From: Chenopodium formosanum
Lineage: Eukaryota; Streptophyta; Magnoliopsida; Caryophyllales; Amaranthaceae
DNA length: 64,000 nt
Direction of reading: 5' to 3'
Assembly: GCA_024500155.1 (NCBI GenBank)
Contig: CM044865.1
Location: 32,815,501-32,879,500, forward strand
Below, piece by piece: positions 43,608 to 53,574 of the stretch (within the stretch, counting starts at the first letter, position 1; each line of letters opens with the position of its first letter). The notes beneath the pieces were generated by a model. That model was not told the DNA's origin. It was given only the letters and a program-made list of their open reading frames with translations, and made no database searches. The position numbers and the translations under genes are program-made.

Positions 43608-44497
43608 ATGTCTCTAGTCACCAAAACTTTCACCCAATACACCCATGAATGGTGTCGATCCCTAAATGCTAGAGACAGAAAAGAATTAGATTTGTTTCAC
43701 TTGGGGGGAATTTATGGCATCAAAGGGGTAGATCTTGACTTAGATTTCATTCATACCGCTCTAGAATATTGGAATGTTGATACTCAAAGAAACATTTCCC
43801 TAAAATTTGGCGCCATGGGTGGAGAAAGGTCTTCGAATCTCGCAATTTTGCTATCAAGTGGGTCGTCCCATGATGGAAAATAGAAAAGATAGTTGGTGTC
43901 AACAAGCAACCTTTCTGCCATCTTCCAAGTTTGTCTCGTATGACTTATTATTATCCCTGCAGAGTAAAAAGACAATACGGCTTGCTTCAGAATATTCCTT
44001 CCGGAGATCATCGTCCTCCCTATGAGTACCCTATTTCTCAGGAAGTAGACAAATTTGATGCTTATTGGAGTGCTAGATCTTTATGGGAAGTGATTACCCA
44101 AAAGGTTCCTCCTTCTTTGCCCAATGATGTGAAGAAGTGGTTGCTGAAGAAACCTTCAAAGGATTCGAAGAAAGATCAGGGTAAAACTGATGGGAAGAGT
44201 TGTCTAGGTGACAGGGTGATTCCTGCCAAGGAACTCTTAGGTGCAAGAGTTGAATTCAAAACACCCACAATGCCTAGGAAGAAAAGTACTACAAAAGATA
44301 AAGGAAAAAGGAAAGCTGACACCACAGAGAAAAAATCTTAGGTAGAAAAGAAGCATGGAGTCCTAGCTGAAGGGGAAACCAGCTATTCTAAGATTTAATG
44401 TAGGTCCTCTAAAGGATGCCTACTAGCTAAGGTTATGGATGAGGAGGAGGAAGCAGACAAAAATTGGAAAAGGGCTAGGAAAGAAAAGAAAGATTAG
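43608..44497 (+). pseudogene. Antisense DUF7745-like gene of element B
   Basis: The ATG is intact and the N-terminus reads MSLVTKTFTQYTHEWCRSLN, then GIYGIKGVDLDLDFIHTALE. At about 43790-43805 the middle of exon 1, the intron and the start of exon 2 are deleted compared with A and C, joining DTQRNIS to sequence resembling KFGAMGG. The C-terminal part resumes near 43931 with RVKRQYGLLQNIPSGD, VPPSLPNDVKKWLLKKPSKD and a lysine-rich tail. There are frame changes at the deletion, a TAG at 44339 and a TAA near 44396. The tail would end RARKEKKD at 44497. The protein is unlikely to be made in full. Confidence 0.55.
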
Positions 44498-45014
44498 GAG
44501 CATTGCTTAATTTCAAATTATTAGACTTAGTTTATATTTTTCATTTAAAGTCAATTTATTTCAGCTTTATTAAAATTCCATCAATAATGTAATTTTATTT
44601 TATTAATGAAATTTCAGCTTTTAATTAAATTATGTACTTTAAATTTATTTTATTAAAGCAATGAAAACCGAAATAAATTAATTTTCCGGAAATTCTTCGA
44701 GTACGGAAGTAAAAAATTTTCCGAAAAACACCGAAAGTTGCCCAGAATTTATCTACAAATTGGCGCCGCTTATTTGCGACTGGCGCCTGCCAGGGAAATC
44801 TGGCGCCAGGCGCCAATTCCATCGGCTGGCGCTAAGGGCCGTTGGCTGGCGCTAGATTCATCTATGCGACGCCGATATTTCTCCGATCTTCTGTCGAATT
44901 GTTAATTAACACTGGGACGCGAGAATGTCGAAAAATAAGGTGGCCGCACCCGTAAAGGGTTGCCTACGTATCCTTTCTTAAGGAATCAGGCGAAACGTAG
45001 CTCTCTTGAGTATT
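44498..45014. other. Convergent intergenic region with GCGC cluster (element B)
   Basis: AT-rich DNA (44498-44750) is followed by a cluster at 44755-44870 with TTGGCGCCGC, ACTGGCGCCTGCC, TCTGGCGCCAGGCGCCAATTC and GGCTGGCGCTA sites, then the GGGTTGCCTACGTATCC phrase near 44957, just before the end of pol. No coding sequence is seen. Confidence 0.6.
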
Positions 45015-46242
45015 CTACTCAAGTAAATATGGGTAGTATTTCTTAAGTTGGTCAAGATTTGTCATGTTTGAGAACTCATTGCCATCCATATCAGTTAGTT
45101 TTGCTGCACCTCCTGATAGGATTATTTTGAAAATGTAGGGTCCAGACCAATTAGGTCTAAATTTTCCTCTTGGATCTAAAACATTTTTCCTTAGAGCTTT
45201 TAACACCAAGTCTCCTACTTTGATGTTTCTTGTCTTAACCTTCTTATTAAAATGCCTAGCCATGCGAGTTTGATAACACAGAGTGTGATGCAGAGCTTCT
45301 AGTCGTTTCTCATCGAGTAGAATTAATTCTTCATATCTTGCCCTAGTCCATTCAACTTCATCGAGTTTACTCTCAAATGCTATGCGCAGAGATGGAATCT
45401 CTAGTTCGACAGGTTGTACGGCATCCATTCCATATACCAAGGAAAATGGTGTATTTCCTGTTGATGTGCGAATTGACGTGCGGTAACCCCAAAATGCGAA
45501 GTGAAGTTTGTCAGGCCAATCCTTATAATTTTCCGTCATTTTCTCGATGATAGTCTTTAGGTTTTTATTTGCTGCTTCGACTGCTCCATTTGCTTGAAAC
45601 CTATAAGAAATGATGATGTTGAATGCCGTACTTTTGTAGCAATTCTTCACATTCGGCTTGAAAGTGAGTTCCATTGTCACTTATCATTTCATGTGGGACT
45701 CCGTATCGACAAATAATATTTCTCTCGATAAAGAGTGCTACATGTTTTGAAGTGAGTTTAGCGTATGATTGCGCTTCGACCCACTTTGTGAAGTAATCAA
45801 TTGCTACTAAGATATATTCGTGGCCTCCTGTTCCTGGGGGAGTGATTTGGCCGATGATGTCGATTCCCCATGTAGAGAATGGCCATGGCGATGTGTAGGT
45901 GTAGAGCAAGGATGGAGGGATATGTTGTAAATTGGCATAAATTTGGCAGTTAGGGCATCTTTTTACATATTGATGGCAATCCCTATTCATTGTAGTCCAA
46001 TAATATCCTTCTCGCATTATTTTCTAGACTAACATTTTGCCATTTATATGAGTGCCACAGATTCCTTCGTGGACTATTCTCATTGCTCTTTGTGCATCCT
46101 TTTTCCCTACGTATAAGAGAGCTCGACCCTTAGGTACCCTTTTATGTAGCTCATTGTCTATGAGTACATATTGGGAAGCCAAAAGCCTTAATGCTCGTTT
46201 TTCTCTTTTGTCAGCATGGGGAGGGTATTCTCCTTTGGTCAC
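45015..46242 (-). pseudogene. Integrase region of element B pol
   Basis: The N-terminal zinc motif is present as HEGICGTH ... KRCPNCQ, but a TAG (CAG in A) at about 46024-46026 interrupts it. The core shows WGIDIIGQI, DYFTKWVEA and SDNGTHFQAEC. A deletion and frameshift near 45600-45612 break the region equivalent to SPYRPQVNG in A. The C-terminal segment continues in another frame with WGYRTSIRTSTGNTPFSLVY, the GPY/F-like FRPNWSGPYIFK and the end YPYLLE. The family enzyme joins cDNA to host DNA. The B copy has the linker MTKGEYPPHADKREKR that A has lost. Confidence 0.85.
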
Positions 46243-46260
46243 ATAATTGAGTATATATGT

Positions 46261-46899
46261 TTACCATGGTTTTTCCTCTTCTTCTTCTTCGTCTTGGACT
46301 ACTTCGTCGTCTTCTATGGCCTGGATGTATGCTGGATTGTGCCTTTTCTCTATAGTTAGAGGCATTTGCTCGATTTTCTTGGGAATCCTAACCATTGAGG
46401 CTAATCTTGCCAAGGCATCAGCTAATTGATTTTCTTCCCTAGGTAGATATGTGTATTCTACCTTCTCTAACTGATCAGTAAGAGTTTCCAGATAGGTTTG
46501 GTAAGGGGCTAGGCTTTCGCTCCTTACTTTCCACCTTTTGGATATTTGATTGATGATCAAAGAAGAGTCTCCGAATATCCTTAACTTTTTTACTCCCAAT
46601 GCCAAAGCTGTTTCAAGGCTTACCACGCATGCTTCATATTCAGCAGCATTGTTGGTAACGTCGAAATTGAGCTTTATAGAGATTGGAATATGTTCTTCTG
46701 TAGGTGATACTAGCAATACTCCAACGCCACATCCCTTTTGGTTTGAGGCTCCGTCGAAGTATAAGGTCCAAGTATCATCTTCAATGACCATTAAGTCTTC
46801 ATCTAGAAATTCATTATCTTGTATTGGCGTGGAGTCTTGTATTGGGAAGTCTGCTAGAAAGTCTGACTCCACGGATCCTTTGATAGCTTTTTGTGGCAT
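46261..46899 (-). pseudogene. Archaeal-type RNase H (aRH) domain of element B pol
   Basis: An open frame of 212 residues includes all four acidic positions: WTLYFDGASNQKGC (Asp), NNAAEYEACVV (Glu), LRIFGDSSLIINQ (Asp) and ADALARLASM (Asp). The C-terminus is glutamate-rich (DEEEEEEKPW), the site expanded to a GAA microsatellite in A. A TAG/TGA-type stop separates it from RNase H 1 upstream (VNLA stop at 46915). Dual RNase H domains mark the plant Tat lineage. Confidence 0.85.
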
Positions 46900-46914
46900 G
46901 AACCTTACATCAAA

Positions 46915-48423
46915 CTAGGCTAGATTGACTATCCATCTCGATATGCGTCCATTGAGTGTGGATTTCTCAAATAGATACTTGAGTGGAGCTAATCGGGAGA
47001 CTACGAAGACGGAATGCACTAGCATGTAATGTCTTAACTTGGTTGTGGCATACATCAAGGCGAGGCACAACTTCTCGAGCGGTGTATAGCGTGCTTCGTA
47101 TTCGAGCATCTTCTTGCTTAGGTAGTAGATTGCATTCTCTTTGCCTTCTACTTCTTGTGCTAGCATAGCTCCCATTGTATCTTTGGTAACCGTCAAATAT
47201 AACCTAAGAGGTATTCCGGGAAGTGCTGGTGCTAATATGGGAGGATTTGTGAGATAGGCTTTGATCTTTTCAAAGGCTTTTTGACACTACTCATCCCATA
47301 TTACTGGTACATATTGTCGTCAATTTTGATATGAACCTACTTACGTATTGCAACCGGCAAATAAATCCTCGAATCTGTTTCTCAGTCTTGGGCGGTGGCA
47401 TTGACATGATTGCTTTGATATTGGTTGGGTCTGCTTCTATTCCTCTAGAGCCTATGACATATCCCAAAAGCTTTCCTGAGGTGACTCCAAGAGCACACTT
47501 AGATGGATTCACCTCATGTTGTATTTTCTTAGCCTTTCGAAAAATTTCCTTAAGGCTACTTGATGGCCAGGACAGTCTTTTGATTTTACAATCATGTCCT
47601 CGACATATACCTCGACTTCTTTATGCATCATGTCATGGAGTAAGGCAGTTGTTGCACGTTGGTAAGTAGCACCCGTGTTTTTCAACCCGAATGGCATTAC
47701 CGTGTAGCAGTAAGTGCCCCATGGTGTTATAAAAGTTGTTTTCTCCATGTCTTCTTCTGCCATGAGAATCTGGTTATAACTTGCGTACCCATCCATGAAC
47801 AAGAGGAGCGCGTGATTTGTCGTGTTATCTACCAGAATATCGATGTGTGGCAAAGGGAAGTCATCCTTTGGACTTGCCTTATTTAGATCTCGATAGTCGG
47901 CACACATTCTTACCCTTCCGTCTTTCTTCGAAACTGGGACGACGTTGGCGACCCATTCGGGGTATTTGGATACCTTGATGAAACCTGCAGTTATTTGTTT
48001 TTGAACTTCTTCTTTTATTTTAAGAGCTACGTCGGGTTTCATTCGACGTAACTTTTGTTTTACGGGTTTCATTCGTGGAATTAGTGGTATAGTGTGTTGA
48101 GCTATTTCTCTGTTAATGCCTGGCATATCTTCGTAGGACCAAGCAAATACATCAATAAATTCTTTAAGTAAGTTAATTAAATCAGTTCTTTCTTGTTTAT
48201 TCAGTGTTAATCCGATTTTAACTTCTTTTTTATGGGCTAAATCATTTGAGATATCAACCGTTTCAGTTTCTTTAATTACCAGTGTTTTCTTTTCGAGTGT
48301 TTCCATTGCTTTAATAATTTCTTCGTCTTTTTCATTGTTAGTTAAGCAATGCTCGTCATCTTTGGTTAGAGAAGAATACGAGAAATAAGGAGATGGAGAA
48401 ATATTATTATACTCTGAGATCAT
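46915..48423 (-). pseudogene. Reverse transcriptase and RNase H 1 of element B
   Basis: A 304-residue frame (48423-47509) covers the linker (FIDVFAWSYEDMPGINREIA), RT fingers/palm (RMKPDVALKIKEEV, RVRMCADYRDLNKASPKDDF, LFMDGYASYNQ, MPFGLKNTGATYQ) and the active-site box, which here reads YVEDMIVK: the second Asp codon is GAG (47599-47601 on +), a change from the YVDD seen in A. A one-base shift near 47510 breaks it after RKYNMR. The connection (PPPKTEKQIRGFICRLQYVS) then loses about 30 bp after SKLTTIC. RNase H 1 follows (KENAIYYLSKKMLEYEARYT, SRWIVNLA). The active-site change should abolish or cripple activity even apart from the frame errors. Confidence 0.9.
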
Positions 48424-48468
48424 TACATCAAAGAGTGATATGTCCTCAGGGTTTTGATCACTAACTAT

Positions 48469-50220
48469 TCAAGGAAAAGAAACAGGAGGGGGTGGTGCTA
48501 CTAGGGACTTAGAAGGCTCTAGAGAGAAAGACTCTGACTCTGACTCTGACTTAGACAACTCTTCAAACATCGGCCCTTGCCCTGTCGTGATGGATATCTT
48601 CCTTCCACTTGGAGTAGTCACTTTGATAGTCTTGCGCCACCCTTGTAGTGATCCTTCAGCTGGAGTGATTAGCTTCAAGGGATCGAAACTTTCGCTTTGT
48701 AGGACTGTTTGAATGAGCAAGGAGTTATCCTCTTTATAAGTTGGCTCATTCTTTTCTCGCCCAAACAGTAATCCCATGACGTTAAAGTCAAAGCATGGGG
48801 ATTCTTTCTCCTTGTGGATAGGAGTTGGGATTCCATCAGTGAAGTAGCAATCCAAGAAAATTTCAAATCCCGGTTGGCTTATGCCATTTACAACAAATGG
48901 CTCAGGAAATTCATGGCATAGATAGTCCTCTCCTTCTTTTATAAACTGACCATTAAGTGTAAGAGGGTACTGATCCATTGGGATTGCTTTCTTTTGAATG
49001 CGAGCGTCCCTACGTGCTTTTAACTTTTCCTGGGCTCGCTTGAGATATTTTCGAGTTGGTTCAAAACCAAGTCCGAAAGTGTCTAACTTAGGGAGGCCAA
49101 GTGACTCTAGCGACTTTGCCATTCCTTTCTTCTTTCCTAGGGTCATCCCAGGAAAATGTCCTTGTTTCTTCAGCATGACATTTACGATCATGTTGGAATG
49201 GGGGTCATGGCAAAGAGGGGTCCTGTCATCCTCCTGGATTAAGGAGACTTCTTCGTTAAAGCCCCATAAATCTTCATCATCCTCGTCGTGCTCCACATTA
49301 ATGATTGGATTCTCTATAGATTTGATCCTCATAGGCGAAGCATCGATGGTTATAGGAATTCCCCCAACTATAGCTTTTACTTGTTGGTCGAGAGATGAAG
49401 GGACGACCTTTAGGTCATGAAGCCAAGGGCGTCCCAACAACAAATTGAACAAAGCTTTAACGTCTACTACTACTTGCAAAGTAGTAGCATGTTCTATTGC
49501 TCCCGCCGTTACATTCAGAGTAATTTTTCCGAGAGCTTGACGACGAGTGTTGTCATAGGCCCTTATTCCTTGTGTGGACAGAGTTAAATCTTCGTCCCTT
49601 ATGCCTAGCATCCTCGCAGTTCTAAGTGGACAGACGTTGATGGTCGATCCATTGTCTATAAGAGTCATAGGAACATTCATCCTCTTGCAAACTACTGTGA
49701 GGTTTAATGCCTTGTAATGTTTGTCACCTTCTGGGGGTAAATCCTTGTCAGAAAAGGTGATCAAATTAATTAGACTAGGAAGATCACTTTTGAGGAAGTT
49801 GGCTAATCCCTCAGGGGTAGTGTCAGAATCTATCCCAATTTTGTCCAAGGCATTCATTACAACCAACCTATGTTCTCGAGATGTTGCCAAGAGTTTCCAT
49901 ACATTCATCTCAACTTTTGTCTTCTTAAACTGCTTAACAATATCATTGTCTTCAATGATAGGTATGAGAACTTGTTGTGTGGTTGGCATAGGTTGTGTTG
50001 AAACGGGAGGTTGCATTTTCCCGGATCTTGTGAGGACGTCTATCGATGAGTCTTCTTCAACCCAAAAGTCATATGTGGCATATGACACAGAAGGTGGCGA
50101 TCCTATTATGTCTTTTAGATAGAAATCTTCTTCATCACTGTCCCAAACTCCGTTGATGGTTGCATCGTCTTCTTGTTGCACTTGGACTAGTTTCTTTTCA
50201 TCAATCATTTTCTGAACCAA
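48469..50220 (-). CDS. Protease and downstream region of element B (583-codon open frame)
   Basis: This is the longest open frame in the window. It begins within the gag-pro polyprotein. The aspartic protease has MTLIDNGSTINVCPL, with Asp-Asn-Gly-Ser in place of the usual DTG/DSG; this form is common in Tat elements and is also present in A (VDNGLT). The flap/C-terminal partner is LLLGRPWLHDLKVVPSSL. Next comes a conserved Tat-type region (SNMIVNVMLKKQGHFPGMTLG; FGLGFEPTRKYLKRAQEKL) and a serine/glutamate-rich tail. It ends in TGA at 48469, where A reads Leu-Arg, followed in the same frame by the RT region, so in B protease and RT are separated by one stop. The enzyme would cleave Gag-Pol. 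Whether the product is made is unknown, as gag upstream is broken. Confidence 0.8.
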   Translation of the reverse strand: MVQKMIDEKKLVQVQQEDDATINGVWDSDEEDFYLKDIIGSPPSVSYATYDFWVEEDSSIDVLTRSGKMQPPVSTQPMPTTQQVLIPIIEDNDIVKQFKKTKVEMNVWKLLATSREHRLVVMNALDKIGIDSDTTPEGLANFLKSDLPSLINLITFSDKDLPPEGDKHYKALNLTVVCKRMNVPMTLIDNGSTINVCPLRTARMLGIRDEDLTLSTQGIRAYDNTRRQALGKITLNVTAGAIEHATTLQVVVDVKALFNLLLGRPWLHDLKVVPSSLDQQVKAIVGGIPITIDASPMRIKSIENPIINVEHDEDDEDLWGFNEEVSLIQEDDRTPLCHDPHSNMIVNVMLKKQGHFPGMTLGKKKGMAKSLESLGLPKLDTFGLGFEPTRKYLKRAQEKLKARRDARIQKKAIPMDQYPLTLNGQFIKEGEDYLCHEFPEPFVVNGISQPGFEIFLDCYFTDGIPTPIHKEKESPCFDFNVMGLLFGREKNEPTYKEDNSLLIQTVLQSESFDPLKLITPAEGSLQGWRKTIKVTTPSGRKISITTGQGPMFEELSKSESESESFSLEPSKSLVAPPPPVSFP

Positions 50221-50227
50221 ATCTTTG

Positions 50228-51990
50228 AATTTGAAATAGTTTTCAATAGTGTGACCCCCTGATTGATGATACTAATAGTAATACCTATCAGTCCTTTTCA
50301 ATGATTCGAATGATCTCGGTTCGAGAGGTTTGATCTCGCCACTCTCGAAGAACATTTCGAACATTTGTGCATATGGGATCCCAATTGGAGTGTAGATCCT
50401 ATTACTCTTCTTGGGTTTTTCAGTGACTTGTAAGGGAAAACGCTTCGCCTCATAAGTCGTTCTCATGGGTGTGAATTCTCTCTTGGGTTCATCTTTCAGA
50501 AGTGGAACCTCGTCATGTCTCTCTTGGGGTTCCTTTATGGCTTTGAGAGCTTCACGTAGTAAATGCGATACCTCCATCATAGACAGTGTGCGAAATTGTA
50601 TATCTTCCTTACTTGCCGATTCTGGAAGGTTATCCTTGACATCGAAAAAGGTTTCCTCCTCCTTTTCTAGGGCATAGATTTCTACGACAGGTCTAATGAG
50701 AGACGAGGGGTCAACCTCATTTTCTTCATTAGAAATAGCCAGGGCATGAGCGAGAGGTGCATTATCAATGCTTGGCTTCTTACTGGCAGGGGGCAACGGC
50801 AACTTGTTGTTGTCGATTAAGTCTTGGATAGCTTCAAACAATTTTCGGTGAGATGGCCCCTACCTTGGTGATACTTACAGTGTGCATTGGGGTTCCAATT
50901 AGCAGACCTCTTTTCGACTGGTGGGTCCCCAAACGGTCTAATAAGAGTTATAAGACCTTTTGCATTCAATCGATCAAATGTGGTGTCATAACTCATGCCA
51001 ATAGGAGTAAAGTTCCTCCTAAATGGTTTCTTTTGTCCTTGATTGTTCATAGCAAGGACTTCACCTAAATTGAAAGTGCTAACATGGTTTGAGTGGATGG
51101 TTTTGGAAGAAAAAGGATTGTCGTTCTTCTTTCCTTTCTAGCCACTGTTGGAGTTATTGTTGGCAGCTTTTAACTTAGCCAGATCATCTTCAATGTTGAT
51201 CCCAATGTCATAGACGGCCTTGAAGGTATGGAGATTATTTCGATACTTGAGATTCTTGGAATATTTTTCTTGAAGATTTTTTATGAACAATCTTACAGAC
51301 TCTTTTTCACTTGGTACCTCAATCATCTTGGCTGAGGTTTCTCTCCATTTGTTAAAGAAAGAGGTGAAGCCCTCGTTCTCTTTTTGTTTGAGGATTTCAA
51401 GTTCCCTACGGTCAGTCTCAACCTGAATGTTGCACTTGTACCTATCAACGAAAGCGTTTGCTATGGACTCCCAAGTAGAGGTCTTTTTTTTCTCGAGAGA
51501 AAAGAATCATTGTTGGCAAACGGCCTCGAGAGATAGTGAGAACAGAGAGGGGAAAACCTTCTTATCGATACCCTTAATACTCATTATTGTTTCGAATGCT
51601 CTTAAATGAAAATAAGGGTTATCAGTTGCTCTGAATTTTGGAATGTCGTTGGCATTGAACTTCTGCGGAAGAAGATCTTTGTCCACCGAGACCCCTTGTG
51701 ATGTAAGCCCTTGAAACTTGTAGTCTCTAGATAGCTTGCTTAGACTCTCTTGCATGAGGTCCATCTGTTGTTGCTTCACGGGATCATCGATCTTGAGTGC
51801 TAGGAGCTTCAGTGTCTCAGTCACGGTAACCAGCTGGTTCCTAAGCTCATTGACTTTTTCTTATGTTGCCATTATAGTCTTAGCTTTCCTCTTGCGAGCT
51901 ATGGGTTTGTCGAAAAGTTGGACTTGTACGAAAAGGTTGTCTTTGATTAACCGTCCTTCCTTCCTTGACCACACACTGTAAATAAAACCA
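50228..51990 (-). pseudogene. Gag of element B, broken
   Basis: The Gag core is recognisable as SVWSRKEGRLIKDNL (near 51960), then RNQLV...ETLKLLALK, and FRATDNPYFHLRAFETIMSI. The conserved Trp of QQWFFSL in A is TGA here (51503-51506), and there is a TAA a few codons into the usual start (MAT-stop near 51862). Further defects are a TAG after NNNSNSG (51138), a frameshift near 50830 and a TAG near 50272. One CCHC-like knuckle remains (CKYHQGRGHLTENC, near 50850); the second (YCPYHQS in A) is lost. Gag would assemble the particle and bind RNA. The protein cannot be made whole. Confidence 0.85.
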
Positions 51991-53552
51991 TTTTGCGTTT
52001 TAATTACTTGACTCGAATCAACTTGACTTTACGGTTTATTTTTAAAGAGGAGAAAATAAAAATAAAAAATGGGTGCCTATTTTTGGCAAAAATAATGTAT
52101 ATATTTTTAGGGAACTAAGTATAGTAAAATTGGGGGATTAATATCAGACTTACCCTCCTAAAAAAAATGAAGGAAAAAACGCGCATGTAAGACTCTCTTA
52201 GACATGGTCAAAGTATGTGTATTGGTGTGTGCGTTGAGTGTAAATGACATGTTTGGACTCTTGTGTAAGATCATGGGACTTAGTGCCTAAACTCGATTAA
52301 CGACGCAAACAAGTACTATTGACAGCAAAACTTAACCGAATTAATTAGCAAACTGATTAATTAGACACTAGGTGCAACTCGACCAATAATCCGAACTGTC
52401 GGCCAAACGACAGGACAAGCATCACACTGTGTAGCTTGGCGCAAGACGACAAAGTTGTCGCCAGGCTCCATACTCCGCAGTGTGGCGCTACAGCTCAAAC
52501 TTTGGCGCCAATATTAGAGCTTCAGTCTGGGACTGTTTTCGGTGTTATTAATCAACTGGGGAATGCCTAAAGTCGTACTAGGTAAATTCCGATTAAAATA
52601 TTAGACTTTATTTACTCAAATTAATTAATTAATTTAATTAATTAGGCAAAGTTCTTTAAGTCATTAATTTATTTAATTTCAACACAAGTTAAACAAACGG
52701 TTAAGAGAAACATAGAATATATGCACAATAAATAATGCACAATTAGTCAAGTAGGCACAATATGACGCAATGAGTTCGCAACCTAACCATGGCACTAGTT
52801 CTCTAAAGTTCGGGATATGGTTTAGTCAATAAAGGGTCCATGGTTAATTGTCCGGATGCACCGCGCGGAAGCCTAACCGTGAAGGGTTGGCACGAGTGGA
52901 TGGGTCACCGCGAGCTTTAGAAAAAAAAACTCGCTTCCATGGTTTGGTGAATTCAACATCTCGGATGTACCCTTTATTGCACAGAGCGTTCAATCGGGTA
53001 GATGGAGCATGAATTCCCAGAGGGTTATGTCCATATGTAGAACACATATGGGTTTCAGAAAAGTGAGAAAAAATTCAATCAGGAAGTAGGATCGAGCAAA
53101 CAATACGAAAAAACGGTCGAAATTAGAACGCATATTTCTGGCTCGGTATTGGGGGAAATTGGCGCCAGCAAACCGAGACTGGCGCCAGTTTTTAACTGTA
53201 GCGCCTGGAACCAATGCTAGCGTCTAGCGCTACGGCTAAAAGTCTGGCGCCAAGCTCTGGCCTCTTGCGCTACTTCCCACATGCCTCAGCATCTGTCTGT
53301 GCTCGATAAAACTTTCCAGTTTCACACGGTGTTATTTCGGTCCTAGTTGTGAAAGATATTTCTCAAATTTCCTACGTGTAAAATCCTATGTTTTTAACTC
53401 ATTACGGATGGTCTTTCCAATGAGATCTTTTTTATGCATTTGACAACAATGTTAATCAAAATTACGCACATGAAATACTTAGAACGTTTCGAGTCTCATC
53501 CACTCATTCTAAATCATTGCCGAAACAAATTCAGGAATTAAAATAGAAATCC
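51991..53552 (-). other. 5' leader of element B
   Basis: No coding region is seen. It contains two GCGC-type clusters: 52395-52510 (ACTGTCGGCC, TTGTCGCCAGGC, TTTGGCGCCAATA) and 53158-53280 (TTGGCGCCAGC, ACTGGCGCCAG, TCTGGCGCCAAG). The box TTAATATCAGACTTACCCTCC lies at 52140-52160, about 240 bp before the first cluster on +. A conserved CCGCGCGGAAGCC...AAGGGTTGGC(A/G)CGAGTGGATGGG segment (52860-52905) is shared with A (59740-59790). Confidence 0.6.
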
Positions 53553-53570
53553 TCCCCAGTGGCGTCGCCA
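53553..53570 (-). promoter_or_regulatory. Primer-binding site, tRNA-Arg type
   Basis: On - the sequence is TGGCGACGCCACTGGGGA, four bases inside the 5' LTR. It begins TGG, as expected for a CCA-ended tRNA. By memory of plant tRNA-Arg (ACG) 3' ends it differs at two positions from TGGCGACTCCGCTGGGG. tRNA-Arg priming is reported for Ogre/Tat elements. Confidence 0.75.
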
Positions 53571-53574
53571 AAAC

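Noticed and set aside
48469..48471. A programmed stop between protease and RT in element B (as reported for Ogre elements)
   Set aside because: Element A reads Leu-Arg at this place, without a stop, and no clear recoding signal or splice pair was seen, so a mutation in B is more likely.
52150..52165. A splice donor (GGGTAAGT on the minus strand) in the gag leader of B
   Set aside because: The donor-like string exists in both leaders, but no convincing acceptor before gag could be chosen from sequence alone.
53553..53570. A tRNA-Arg gene at the primer site
   Set aside because: Only the 18 bases complementary to a tRNA 3' end are present; there is no cloverleaf.
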